This document shows, piece by piece, positions 8,506 to 16,905 of a DNA stretch of 21,983 bases. Below the pieces are notes generated by a model. It did no database searches, was not told the origin of the DNA, and saw nothing but the letters and a program-made list of their open reading frames with translations. How positions within the stretch are numbered: position 1 is the first letter of the stretch; each line of letters starts with the position of its first letter. Made by a program: the position numbers and the translations under genes. This stretch comes from Ophioceras dolichostomum. Its lineage: Eukaryota; Ascomycota; Sordariomycetes; Magnaporthales; Ophioceraceae. The DNA lies in NCBI GenBank assembly GCA_003049485.1, contig PYST01000385.1:8854-30836 (forward strand), read 5' to 3'.

Positions 8506-11500
8506 TCCAGTACACCTTTCCCCAGCCGGGCGACGAGTTCCCCTCGCACTTCGCGCACGACTTCTCCACCCCGATAGACCTCGCGCCTGAGGAATGGCTC
8601 GAAAGCCACCAGCAGATGCGGAGGAGCTCTGCTGCGGGCTCTGGGGAACGGAGCCACCGTAGTGCATCAGCAAGGAAGTCCCGGGTCGGCGGTATGAGCG
8701 CTTCCGCCATCCCCGAGGCCGACGAAGAGTACGGAGGCTGGGGCTGGCAACCGGACAGCTTCATGTATCTCGGGCCCGGGCCATACAACGACGTTTCGCC
8801 TCTGAACGAGGAGGAAGATGGCAAACCAGAAGACGACGGAGCCGAGGCCGGAGAGGACACCAGACCGGGCCTCAAGGAACAGGACAAGGCCGGTGTGGAT
8901 GCCAAAGGGGACAGCAGCAGTGGAAGTACCAACCTCAACGGACAGGCTCCAGCCGCGGCGTCGAGGACAGACCTGCTTACCGCAGACAAGCCTCACATAT
9001 CTCCAATGACTAGTGCTGGCGGAACCCCGAGAGTAATGGCTAGCGAGGTTGTGGTCGGCGAGTCGGTGACGTCGACGCCGGTTCTGAACGATGCAGTCAC
9101 CGCGACGCCCCCTGTCGCCCCTTCCCAAGTGGTCTCGCCTGATGTTATCGTCGGCGAACCAGGGTCCGGTGCCGCCGCCGCCCATCGCGTGATTGTGGCA
9201 GACGTCATCCAAAGCGAACCGATTCTCTCTCCGCCCATCGTGTCGCCTCCGGGCTCAACAGCATCGCCGGCTCATGCCCATCCTATTGGAGTGATTGCTT
9301 CTGTCGAGCCTGTCGAGCCTACCAAGCCTGCAGTGTCCGAGCTGGGCGCCACCGCAGAAAGCGAAGCTACTGCCGCCGATAGTGGTCCTAGTGCTGCAAC
9401 TAGAGCCGTCTCGGCACAGGCGCTGGATGCCTCACAACAAGATCGACCAGCACCCGCCGAGGCCGCCTCCACAGAGATACACATGATCGACGGTTGGGAG
9501 CGTCCCTTCGAGCTCCCCGGCATGGCCACGACCTGGTCTCCCTCGGGTCCGCTTGCAGAGCTTCCTAGCGAGTCCACAGGGCGGTGCTATGAGGAGATTA
9601 ATCCGACCCCCATTGAACTTCCCGGGAGCGAACTAGTCTTTGGCGGCTTCCAGCGGCGATCTGTCCTCCCCCAGTCAACGCCCGTCGAGCTACCTGCCTA
9701 TAGCGTTGTTTCTCCCCCAACTACTTCAGAGCAGTCCTCTGCTCCATCAGCCGCAGCCACCAAAGAACAGGAATTTACATCTGGGAGTAGGGACCACACA
9801 AGTTCCGTACATAACGTAGCCCCTGCTCAGGACAAAGCTCCCTCGAATGTTGCGAGCCGGCAACTCAACCCTTCCGAGCAACCGAATCAACCCATCAAGC
9901 AACAGCCCCCTAGCGAGGAGGAAGTTCGAGCCCATCCTAACGTCTCACAGTCCTATGCTGGGGCGCCTGGGGATGGCAGCAGGTACCAACCGTGGCAACC
10001 TCACCTTAGGCAGGTTGTTGCCCATCGTGACCCGCACAGCCGATTTTCGATGGTGGGGGGATCTGTGTCTACCGAGGCCAGAGATGACGCGCTGGGGGCC
10101 TCTCCAAAAAGGCGCTCTTTAGATGGCTCCTACGTTCGAACGGAGGCACATTTTACCACCGGCCCCGCCATAACCCCGAAGAGGTCCTCGGACGTTTTGC
10201 CGGCCACCCCGCCTACACGCGACGATCCTGGAGCTCGTGCTCCCATGGCCCATTCCTTCTCCGAACAGGGGAGAGGTCCCACTCCAGGTCCAGGTCCCGT
10301 GGCTCCTACACATACGCCGGATCCAGGTGCAGGCGTGCAGCATGTGCCTTCGGTTCTCAAGCCGGCGCGGGGTAGACCCATCCTTGCAGCAGAAGGCGCC
10401 GAGGCCGGTCGACAGTCCTTCCAGTTGCCCCCAAAGCCTTACATGTCTGTGCTCAGTGGTGGCGTGGACGGTTCTTCATCCCAGCTACCCCAGCCACCCC
10501 AGCATTCGGGTTCTCAAGTTGGACCGCAGCCACTGCACCAGGGCAGCAGCATTCCACAGCAATATGCGCCACACGCGAGCGCCCATTCTGGGAGGCCCGA
10601 CCTCAGGCCTCCTGCTCATCGGGTCAGCACCGCACCTGACGCTCTCCCGACACAGCAGCAGGCACAGGTTCCTGCATCTCTGCAACCCGGTCCTAGGGCA
10701 GAGCATCACCACTCATCCGCTTTGGCCGGCCACCATGCTCAGCATCCTCACGATTCTCAAGCTGCGGCCGCCCCATACACACAGCCCGCACCCTCGGAGT
10801 CTACTTCGACTGGTACGACTATCTCTAATATCGCTCGGGAACAGTTTAGTAGAAGTCACTTGGCTCATGATTCCGGATCTCAGCAGGGTCCTCCACAACA
10901 TCGGTCCAACAGTACCGCTCCTACCAGCCTTCCATCTACCGGCCTTACAGGGCCGCCAGCCCCTCCGAAGGCACCGCTGAATGACGTGATCCTCCATAGT
11001 CAGGGCCATGGCCAGAGCCAGAGCTCGCCGTTCCAGCTATCCCATACCGCCGGCTTCGCTTCCCTGCCTGGGCCGGGATCGTCGACAGCCCAGACGCCAG
11101 CCGGCGATCAGGACCAGACCAAGATCGTGGGAAAAAGCAACCCTGACAACCTCAACGCTCGAACGGCGGTCATGCCGGAGATGAGGAGCACGGCCTCCCC
11201 GCCTCCCAGTACATCACCTCCGATTAGCCAGCCTTTCGTCCCCGTGTCCTCGTCGGACATCCGAGGCCCTCCTCATCCAAGCTTTCCGATCCCTGATCAA
11301 CGACGATCTTCGGCTGCTCAAGTGGCGCCGCCAATTCCCGCGAAGGAGGCTCCATCGCAAATCGCCTCGGCCCCTTACCATCCAATGCGAGCCTCGCAAC
11401 AGTCTACCACTGTTGCCCCGATCCCGCCCGCCAGCAGCGGGCCTTCCGGATATGGACAACAAGGCACGCAACCGCCTGCACCTACCATCCAGAATCACCA

Positions 11501-14500
11501 GTTTATTCAACCCTTCAATATCCCTCAACAGGTCCCTCCACAGCTTCCTCCACAGGGTCCTCTTCAGGGCCCTCTACAGGGTCCTCCACAGGTCCCGCCA
11601 ACGTCGGTACAGACATCGATGCCTTCAACTACGTATGGTGGGGTTACTACGTATGGTGGCGAACCCCATCCCTCGCAGCACGGGTCTCCTGTGCCAAGTG
11701 GCCATCGCATGTCGATCGGAGCTGCGCCCATGGCCGTGTACACACCACCTCAGCAAAGCCGACCAACCCCTCCGCCTGGTACCCAAGGACCGTGGGGTGT
11801 GTTGCCTCAGAGGGCACACGCTGCCCAAGGCCCTAGTCCACCGCCGACGTCGCATGGCTCTCCGGTTCACTCCATCGCCTCGGCCCACCGACTCTCCCTG
11901 TCTTCACAGACAGGCGGAGCCGCGAGGCCCTTTCAACAACCGCCGCAGCAGATGCAGTTCGCAACTGCCGCTCATCCCGCCGCCAGTCAAGTAGCGCAAG
12001 GCTCCTCTGCACAGTCGATACACTCAGTGCATCGGCAGTCAGTCTCCTCGCAGGCCAGCGGACCCTACCAGCCAGTGTCGCAGCAAGCATCGCCACCTCC
12101 ACCTTTCGCTGCCCAGGGCCCTCCCGCCACTCAGCAGGCGCCTTCTCCGGGGATGCCACCTGGCGCCCCGGGGCAACCTGGCCAAGCCGCACAACTCCAG
12201 GCTACTTACTCTCAAGGTCCTCCCAGCGGTCACGCCGGCGGTTTTCCAGTGGCTCAGGCGCACCCACCGCCAGGGGCTTTCCCGATGCATCATCCACCAA
12301 TGTCTGCTCCCCTTCGAGGGCCGCATCCTGCCGGTATTCCGCAGATGCCGAGTGTTTCTGGGCCTATGCAAAGCGGCGCGTTCCCTGGATTGGGGCCTCA
12401 ACCGATACCCGTGTATGGTGCAGGTCCGCAGCAGCAGCTACAACAACAACAACAACAACCGCAGCAGCAGCAGCAGCAGCAGAATCAGCAGTGGCAGCCA
12501 CAGCTCGTGCAGATGCCATCGGCTCATCCGCCGCAAGGATTCATGTTTCCAGCCGTCAACCAAGGGGCTCAACCGGGGTTGGTTTACCCCCAGCAACATC
12601 CTTTGCAGGTCGCTGGTCCAGGACAAATGATGGCACCCCAGCCGGTGCAGCCGCCGCCGCAGCAGCAGCAGCTACAACAACCGCATGCGCGTACCGGGTC
12701 TGGCTTGTCTCAACATGTTGCCGCTCATTCACTGTCCGCTCCCCAGGTCGCCGGCATGCCGCATGTGCAATCTCAATCCACGCCACAGGCGCAAGGGTTC
12801 TCCAATAGTTCACAGCCAGCCACGGCTCTCCAGGGAATTGCTCCACAGGGTGTCAAACCTGCTCCCGGACCAGGATGGACCGCGGTGCTGCCAGCGGCAA
12901 AGGCACCCACACAGGCACCCTCTCAGGCACCACAACCATCACAAGGGTCTACCGCCAGCCGTCCCGCTGGCCAGATGTCATCTCAACAGCCGGTTGCAAG
13001 CCAACCAGTTGTGGCATCACCCCAACCTCAGAATCAGTTGTCCCAGCCTCAGCGGCAGCAGCAACAGCAGCCACAACAACAACAACAGCAGCAGCAGCAG
13101 CAGCAGCCGGCCCCGCCTGCGCAGAGCAGCAGCACTGATACATCAGCTGTAGCACTCCAGATTTCATATCCTGGAGCTGCCACAACGTCGCCAACAAGCG
13201 CGCCGCCTCAGAGGACCACGGGACAGGGTGTAACACAGCAGGCCATGGCGCAGCAGGCCACAGCACAGCAGCAGGCTGCAGCTCCACCGCCGTCACAACC
13301 ACCAGGGGCAGCCCACAATACGACTCAGTTTGTTCAGCAGCAGACCCAGGGGCAACCTCAGGCTGGGGGACAAACCGGCGGGCAAGCTGGAGGACAAGCT
13401 GCAGGGCAACTCCCATCGGCACTAAAACAAGGGCATCAGCTTTTGCAGCAACGGGCGCAGCTACTCCGACTGCAAAGTGCAGCGGCACCTCATAACCCAT
13501 CCGCTAATATGCCTCCTCTGGCTGGCCAACAGCAACATCCAATGCCGGGTCCTGCCGGGCAGTTCATGCCCAATCCAGGAGCTTCCGCCACGATGCCCGT
13601 GCAAATACAAATCCACCAAGGCATACCGCCCAACATGATGCCGTATCCTCCGCCGGGCGTCCAGCCGCATCAGAACCAGTTCCCTCCTCAGCAACTTACT
13701 CCACAGCAAGTCTGGACCGGGCACCCAACGCAGCCTCCGATGGCTTTCCAGCCTCAACCCGTAGGAGGACCCGCGGTGCAGTTTGTCAGCGGCGTTCCCC
13801 CTAGCAACATTATGCCACAAGTAGCACCCCAGCGCAGCATGCCACCGCAAGAAAGCACTACTCCGCCACAGCGACCGGCCTTTGCTCCTGTACAGGGAGC
13901 AGCTGTCACGCAGCCACAAGGAACCTCTGGCAAGAGTAAGCGATGGTACTCTAAGCTCTTTGACGCCCCCTCGAGCTCTAAGAAGATCAGTGGCCCTGTT
14001 CTCACGGGTGGACCTGTTGTGCCAAGCAAGTTGCAGAGGAAGGCGACAGTGCAGCATCCGATGTCTCTGAACCAAACCCAAGGCCAGGGATTCCAGACAT
14101 TGGTGCCAAATATGCCGCCTCAACAGCAGCAGCAGCAACAACAACAACAACAACAACAGCCCCAACACCCAATGGCTCTGCATCAAAACCCTCTAGGCTC
14201 GCATCCTATCCATATCCAAGTCCCAGCGCAAGGGCAGGGACAAGGCCAGCCCCGCGCATCAGTCAACTCTCCAGTGTCACAGGGCACACAATACCACCGC
14301 CAACAGCCCGGCGCACCTGTGAGCCCCGTAAGCGTATCTCGCTCAATGTTCAACAACAGCGGAGCAGACGGGGCTCCTCAATCGCCCCACGAAGAATTGA
14401 CTGCCGGCGTGTCCGGTCTGCGAATGGTACCCATCACCCGGCCAAAGAGCCAGCTTGTAAGCCCTCCAGCTCAAGCGCCGGCACCAGCAACGGCGCCACC

Positions 14501-15059
14501 TGCTGCCGCCACAACGGATTCGAACCTGTCCACCACACCAAACCAGCCCGCGGCAGGAGGCGACAACAGCGCTCCGTCGACCAGTGCCGCCTCCGATGCG
14601 ACTGCGACTGTGACTGCGACAACCACGCCGGGAGGAGGCGGCATGGGCACAGTCGTCGCGGGATCATCGACAGAACACAGCAACCAGACGCCCGTCGATG
14701 AGGCGTGCGTAGTCCAGCCGCTTTTCTCTAACAGTACGAGCCCAAGGACATCGCTCAATGCCGGCGCGATGGCGGCTGGTACGGCCGTCCCTGCCACTGC
14801 TATTGCTCCCCCTGCTACTGGCGCTCTCGGTGCTGGTGCTCCCAGTGTTGGTGTTCCCAGTGCGGCGGCTGCTCCTCATCAACTCCACCCAGAGGACTCG
14901 GGAGAGAACCATTACGGCAAGTACCTAACCGTTGGCCATCGCACCGTCGACGCGGATGGCGTGAGCGTCGATATCGACTATGAGAAACCCGGTAATGGGT
15001 GGGGCGCCTCGACTGTGAGCTACGATGGTGGTGATTGGGGGGAACAGGAGTTAAACTAG
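8427..15059 (+). CDS. giant WW-domain protein, Pro/Gln-rich and apparently disordered
   Basis: A single intronless ORF of 2210 residues. The start is the ATG at 8427; the frame extends only to a TTG upstream, and the WW domain begins three residues in. WW domain, about 4-39: LPEGWE, an aromatic WFF at 17-19, TG at 24-25 and FP at 31-32; the second signature Trp is Tyr29, a tolerated variant. Four ELP motifs lie at 362-421, and E/D-VVVGE-like repeats at about 207-285. Gln-rich tracts lie at 1335-1355, 1542-1560 and 1899-1911, a five-unit xPPQ/xPLQ repeat at 1036-1055, and three HRxS repeats near 1093, 1154 and 1202. A basic aromatic island (GKSKRWYSKLFD) begins at 1835, and the C terminus ends YDGGDWGEQELN. 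WW domains bind Pro-rich ligands, which this protein itself contains. A scaffold or condensate role is inference. I cannot assign a named orthologue. Confidence 0.88.
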   Translation: MSGLPEGWESDYDGTRWFFRYKPTGIVQYTFPQPGDEFPSHFAHDFSTPIDLAPEEWLESHQQMRRSSAAGSGERSHRSASARKSRVGGMSASAIPEADEEYGGWGWQPDSFMYLGPGPYNDVSPLNEEEDGKPEDDGAEAGEDTRPGLKEQDKAGVDAKGDSSSGSTNLNGQAPAAASRTDLLTADKPHISPMTSAGGTPRVMASEVVVGESVTSTPVLNDAVTATPPVAPSQVVSPDVIVGEPGSGAAAAHRVIVADVIQSEPILSPPIVSPPGSTASPAHAHPIGVIASVEPVEPTKPAVSELGATAESEATAADSGPSAATRAVSAQALDASQQDRPAPAEAASTEIHMIDGWERPFELPGMATTWSPSGPLAELPSESTGRCYEEINPTPIELPGSELVFGGFQRRSVLPQSTPVELPAYSVVSPPTTSEQSSAPSAAATKEQEFTSGSRDHTSSVHNVAPAQDKAPSNVASRQLNPSEQPNQPIKQQPPSEEEVRAHPNVSQSYAGAPGDGSRYQPWQPHLRQVVAHRDPHSRFSMVGGSVSTEARDDALGASPKRRSLDGSYVRTEAHFTTGPAITPKRSSDVLPATPPTRDDPGARAPMAHSFSEQGRGPTPGPGPVAPTHTPDPGAGVQHVPSVLKPARGRPILAAEGAEAGRQSFQLPPKPYMSVLSGGVDGSSSQLPQPPQHSGSQVGPQPLHQGSSIPQQYAPHASAHSGRPDLRPPAHRVSTAPDALPTQQQAQVPASLQPGPRAEHHHSSALAGHHAQHPHDSQAAAAPYTQPAPSESTSTGTTISNIAREQFSRSHLAHDSGSQQGPPQHRSNSTAPTSLPSTGLTGPPAPPKAPLNDVILHSQGHGQSQSSPFQLSHTAGFASLPGPGSSTAQTPAGDQDQTKIVGKSNPDNLNARTAVMPEMRSTASPPPSTSPPISQPFVPVSSSDIRGPPHPSFPIPDQRRSSAAQVAPPIPAKEAPSQIASAPYHPMRASQQSTTVAPIPPASSGPSGYGQQGTQPPAPTIQNHQFIQPFNIPQQVPPQLPPQGPLQGPLQGPPQVPPTSVQTSMPSTTYGGVTTYGGEPHPSQHGSPVPSGHRMSIGAAPMAVYTPPQQSRPTPPPGTQGPWGVLPQRAHAAQGPSPPPTSHGSPVHSIASAHRLSLSSQTGGAARPFQQPPQQMQFATAAHPAASQVAQGSSAQSIHSVHRQSVSSQASGPYQPVSQQASPPPPFAAQGPPATQQAPSPGMPPGAPGQPGQAAQLQATYSQGPPSGHAGGFPVAQAHPPPGAFPMHHPPMSAPLRGPHPAGIPQMPSVSGPMQSGAFPGLGPQPIPVYGAGPQQQLQQQQQQPQQQQQQQNQQWQPQLVQMPSAHPPQGFMFPAVNQGAQPGLVYPQQHPLQVAGPGQMMAPQPVQPPPQQQQLQQPHARTGSGLSQHVAAHSLSAPQVAGMPHVQSQSTPQAQGFSNSSQPATALQGIAPQGVKPAPGPGWTAVLPAAKAPTQAPSQAPQPSQGSTASRPAGQMSSQQPVASQPVVASPQPQNQLSQPQRQQQQQPQQQQQQQQQQQPAPPAQSSSTDTSAVALQISYPGAATTSPTSAPPQRTTGQGVTQQAMAQQATAQQQAAAPPPSQPPGAAHNTTQFVQQQTQGQPQAGGQTGGQAGGQAAGQLPSALKQGHQLLQQRAQLLRLQSAAAPHNPSANMPPLAGQQQHPMPGPAGQFMPNPGASATMPVQIQIHQGIPPNMMPYPPPGVQPHQNQFPPQQLTPQQVWTGHPTQPPMAFQPQPVGGPAVQFVSGVPPSNIMPQVAPQRSMPPQESTTPPQRPAFAPVQGAAVTQPQGTSGKSKRWYSKLFDAPSSSKKISGPVLTGGPVVPSKLQRKATVQHPMSLNQTQGQGFQTLVPNMPPQQQQQQQQQQQQQPQHPMALHQNPLGSHPIHIQVPAQGQGQGQPRASVNSPVSQGTQYHRQQPGAPVSPVSVSRSMFNNSGADGAPQSPHEELTAGVSGLRMVPITRPKSQLVSPPAQAPAPATAPPAAATTDSNLSTTPNQPAAGGDNSAPSTSAASDATATVTATTTPGGGGMGTVVAGSSTEHSNQTPVDEACVVQPLFSNSTSPRTSLNAGAMAAGTAVPATAIAPPATGALGAGAPSVGVPSAAAAPHQLHPEDSGENHYGKYLTVGHRTVDADGVSVDIDYEKPGNGWGASTVSYDGGDWGEQELN
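11532..11591 (+). repeat. five-unit 12-bp tandem repeat coding xPPQ/xPLQ
   Basis: Five degenerate 12-base units of the form g-t/g-c-c-c-t-c-c-a-c-a-g encode VPPQ LPPQ GPLQ GPLQ GPPQ. The units share CCT-CNN-CAG and lie in phase with the reading frame, so unit gain or loss would preserve the ORF. Confidence 0.85.
12429..12491 (+). repeat. Gln-rich tract 1 (CAG/CAA), residues 1335-1355
   Basis: Three CAG codons, CTA, six CAA, CCG, seven CAG, AAT and two CAG. The alternation of pure CAA and pure CAG blocks suggests two separate expansions. Confidence 0.9.
13050..13106 (+). repeat. Gln-rich tract 2 (CAG/CAA), residues 1542-1560
   Basis: Nineteen codons, seventeen of them Gln, interrupted by one Arg and one Pro codon. 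A CAA block of four is followed by seven CAG codons. Confidence 0.9.
14121..14159 (+). repeat. polyGln tract 3, residues 1899-1911
   Basis: Thirteen uninterrupted Gln codons with CAG and CAA blocks, the longest pure Gln run in the protein. It lies downstream of the basic KRWYSKLFD island. Confidence 0.9.
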
Positions 15060-15435
15060 TTGGAACGATTCTCGTCTAGGTTGACTTCGTTTTTGGTCTC
15101 TCTTTTCGCATTCTTGTTCGCTCTGCCTAGCGGTTATTATTCCCTGCTTCATTCATGTTTCGTGCCTTTTTTATTCTGGGTGATGGCGAGGATGGGTGGC
15201 CCCTTGACTGAACTATCCAGGGACCGGCTACTTGTCAGAAGATTGATGCATGTCTGTCTACATGATACCACGGCTACTGCCACAGCTGCCGTCGCAGCTC
15301 CTGCATAATGTGCATATTGTCCATATTTAATATTAGTTTCCAGGATAACATCTCTCAAAATCAGCGAGCTGGCCAGTGTGCATTGGGAGTTGCGTAAGGG
15401 TGGAGCGGACTAGGAGTGGCTCGACACAACCCCGC

Positions 15436-15469
15436 CCGCACTTGACCCAACTCCGCACTTGACCCAACT
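15436..15469. repeat. 17-bp perfect tandem duplication
   Basis: ccgcacttgacccaact occurs twice with no spacer, at 15436-15452 and 15453-15469, about 380 bases past the WW-gene stop. No function is evident. Confidence 0.85.
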
Positions 15470-16331
15470 AACCAGTTCACCGCTTTACGCCCTCGATGCA
15501 CTATGGCTCACGCTAATTGCCTCGAAGTTTTGAGGAAGACGGGCCATAGAGATTCAGCGTTTTGCTTGAAGACTGGAGCGCTGGGATGCTTGGCAGTGAT
15601 AGTTACCGTATCGCTGAGCGTCCATCAGGACACAGAGAGCGGGCGGGAGCCAAAAAAACAAGCAATGCCAAGCCGGGTATGGCATGTCTTGGCACGCGGA
15701 TCACCCGAATAGACGGGTCGGTAGGGCGTGGAATGCTTCGGAGCTCGTGCTTGGGAGCTCGTGTTTGCTCCAAAGTCTCGACTTCATTTCTAACTTCACT
15801 CATCAATATACGATCCACGTATCTCGACACCGACTGCAGTGAGCCCACTGGGCAGTAAGTGTCCCAAAGAAGTACGCGATAACATAAAACAAGACGCCGC
15901 TTTAATCTGAACTAACCACGATTCGAATCGGATATGACGGCTCAACCGGCCGGGTTTTCTCGTGGACAGGGTGTGAACGAGGCCTGCATGCATGGCTCCG
16001 CCCAGGAGGGGTGGAGGCTGTGATGTAATGCCCCCTCCTTCAGAAACCCCCTCAGGCACGGGAGTTTCAACCCGGCTCCATCTTTCGAGCATCGCCTGAA
16101 GGCGTAAAGTAGTTCAGCATAGATCGGGACATGCACTCGATCGACACGCACTCGAGGGTTTACGTATTTGTGACCGCCTCTCCAAACCTGCCAGCTCACC
16201 CCCTCGCTGCTACTTCCAGGCATTCTACCTACCTACGTATGGAACTCATTGTCTTCTCACCCTAAAAGTGGCCTCATCCGCGTCAATGAGGAGATGAGGG
16301 ATTGGTCGTCCCGATTTAAACTTCAAGGGAA

Positions 16332-16344
16332 GGGGGGGGGGGGG
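16332..16344. repeat. poly-G run (about 13 bases)
   Basis: A G homopolymer inside the cipC upstream region. The exact length may be unreliable because such runs are prone to sequencing error. Confidence 0.7.
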
Positions 16345-16732
16345 CTTGGGGTTGAGCTACCTAGATAAAGCCTAGCTAGCTCTCCGTGATCCTTGGGATG
16401 GATCGGCTGCTCCAAGGCCATGGATGAGGTGGAGCCGGGATGCTTGCGTATGCTGGCTAAATAACAGGGAATCCATGGGGAGAGCCAAACAGCACTTGGG
16501 ATGGTGGCCCCTGTCGAGCTGAACAGTGTTGGAGAGGCTAGCTAGGGCAGCTCGACACCACTCGGGCGAGGGGAATGAAGCATGCTTCCGAATGACAGGG
16601 AGATAAGCTCCATTGGTCAATGCACGGGCGTTGTCATTGTGGACGGTACAGTATCTAGGAGGTGGGTGCTCGCGGCATGTGAGAGTTGAAGAAGAAAGGG
16701 GGGTCGGGACGCAGATGGTGCAGATTGATGGG

Positions 16733-16739
16733 TATAAAT
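16733..16739 (+). promoter_or_regulatory. TATA box of the cipC-like gene
   Basis: TATAAAT in the context gggTATAAATggg lies 167 bases upstream of the start codon. CipC-type genes are often strongly and conditionally expressed, for which a TATA promoter is typical. Use of this element is inferred from position. Confidence 0.5.
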
Positions 16740-16905
16740 GGGCTGCCCCCTTCGATTTTCCTTCTGCGAACGGCCAGTTGCCCTTGCTACCAACCGATGT
16801 TAACCTGATCCAAGTCCCACAAAGCTCCCCCACAGCCAAGCATCACCCACCAACTCTACATTCCGAACGCTCGATCAATCCTTCCAGTGACAAACCGCCA
16901 CCAAT

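Larger units (their letters stand above)
15060..16905. other. intergenic region between the WW gene and cipC
   Basis: It holds the 3' UTR of the WW gene and the cipC promoter. I find no gene: small frames at 15503-15858 and on the minus strand at 15796-16223 have no recognisable features. It contains a perfect 17-bp tandem duplication, a CTAC-type microsatellite near 16226-16235, a 13-base G run at 16332-16344 and a TATA box at 16733. Confidence 0.5.

Noticed and set aside
12429..14159. Repeated short units resembling an array
   Set aside because: They are in-frame Gln codons within a long ORF, not spaced direct repeats; not a CRISPR array.
13461..14186. 241-codon Leu-rich minus-strand frame
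   Set aside because: The Leu runs are the complement of CAG/CAA Gln codons in the WW gene.
15910..15935. attcgaatcg resembling a tRNA T-arm
   Set aside because: The flanking bases do not form a five-pair T stem and no acceptor, D or anticodon arms could be placed.
15942..16223. 93-codon ATG frame on the minus strand
   Set aside because: No recognisable motif, and nothing nearby supports a gene.
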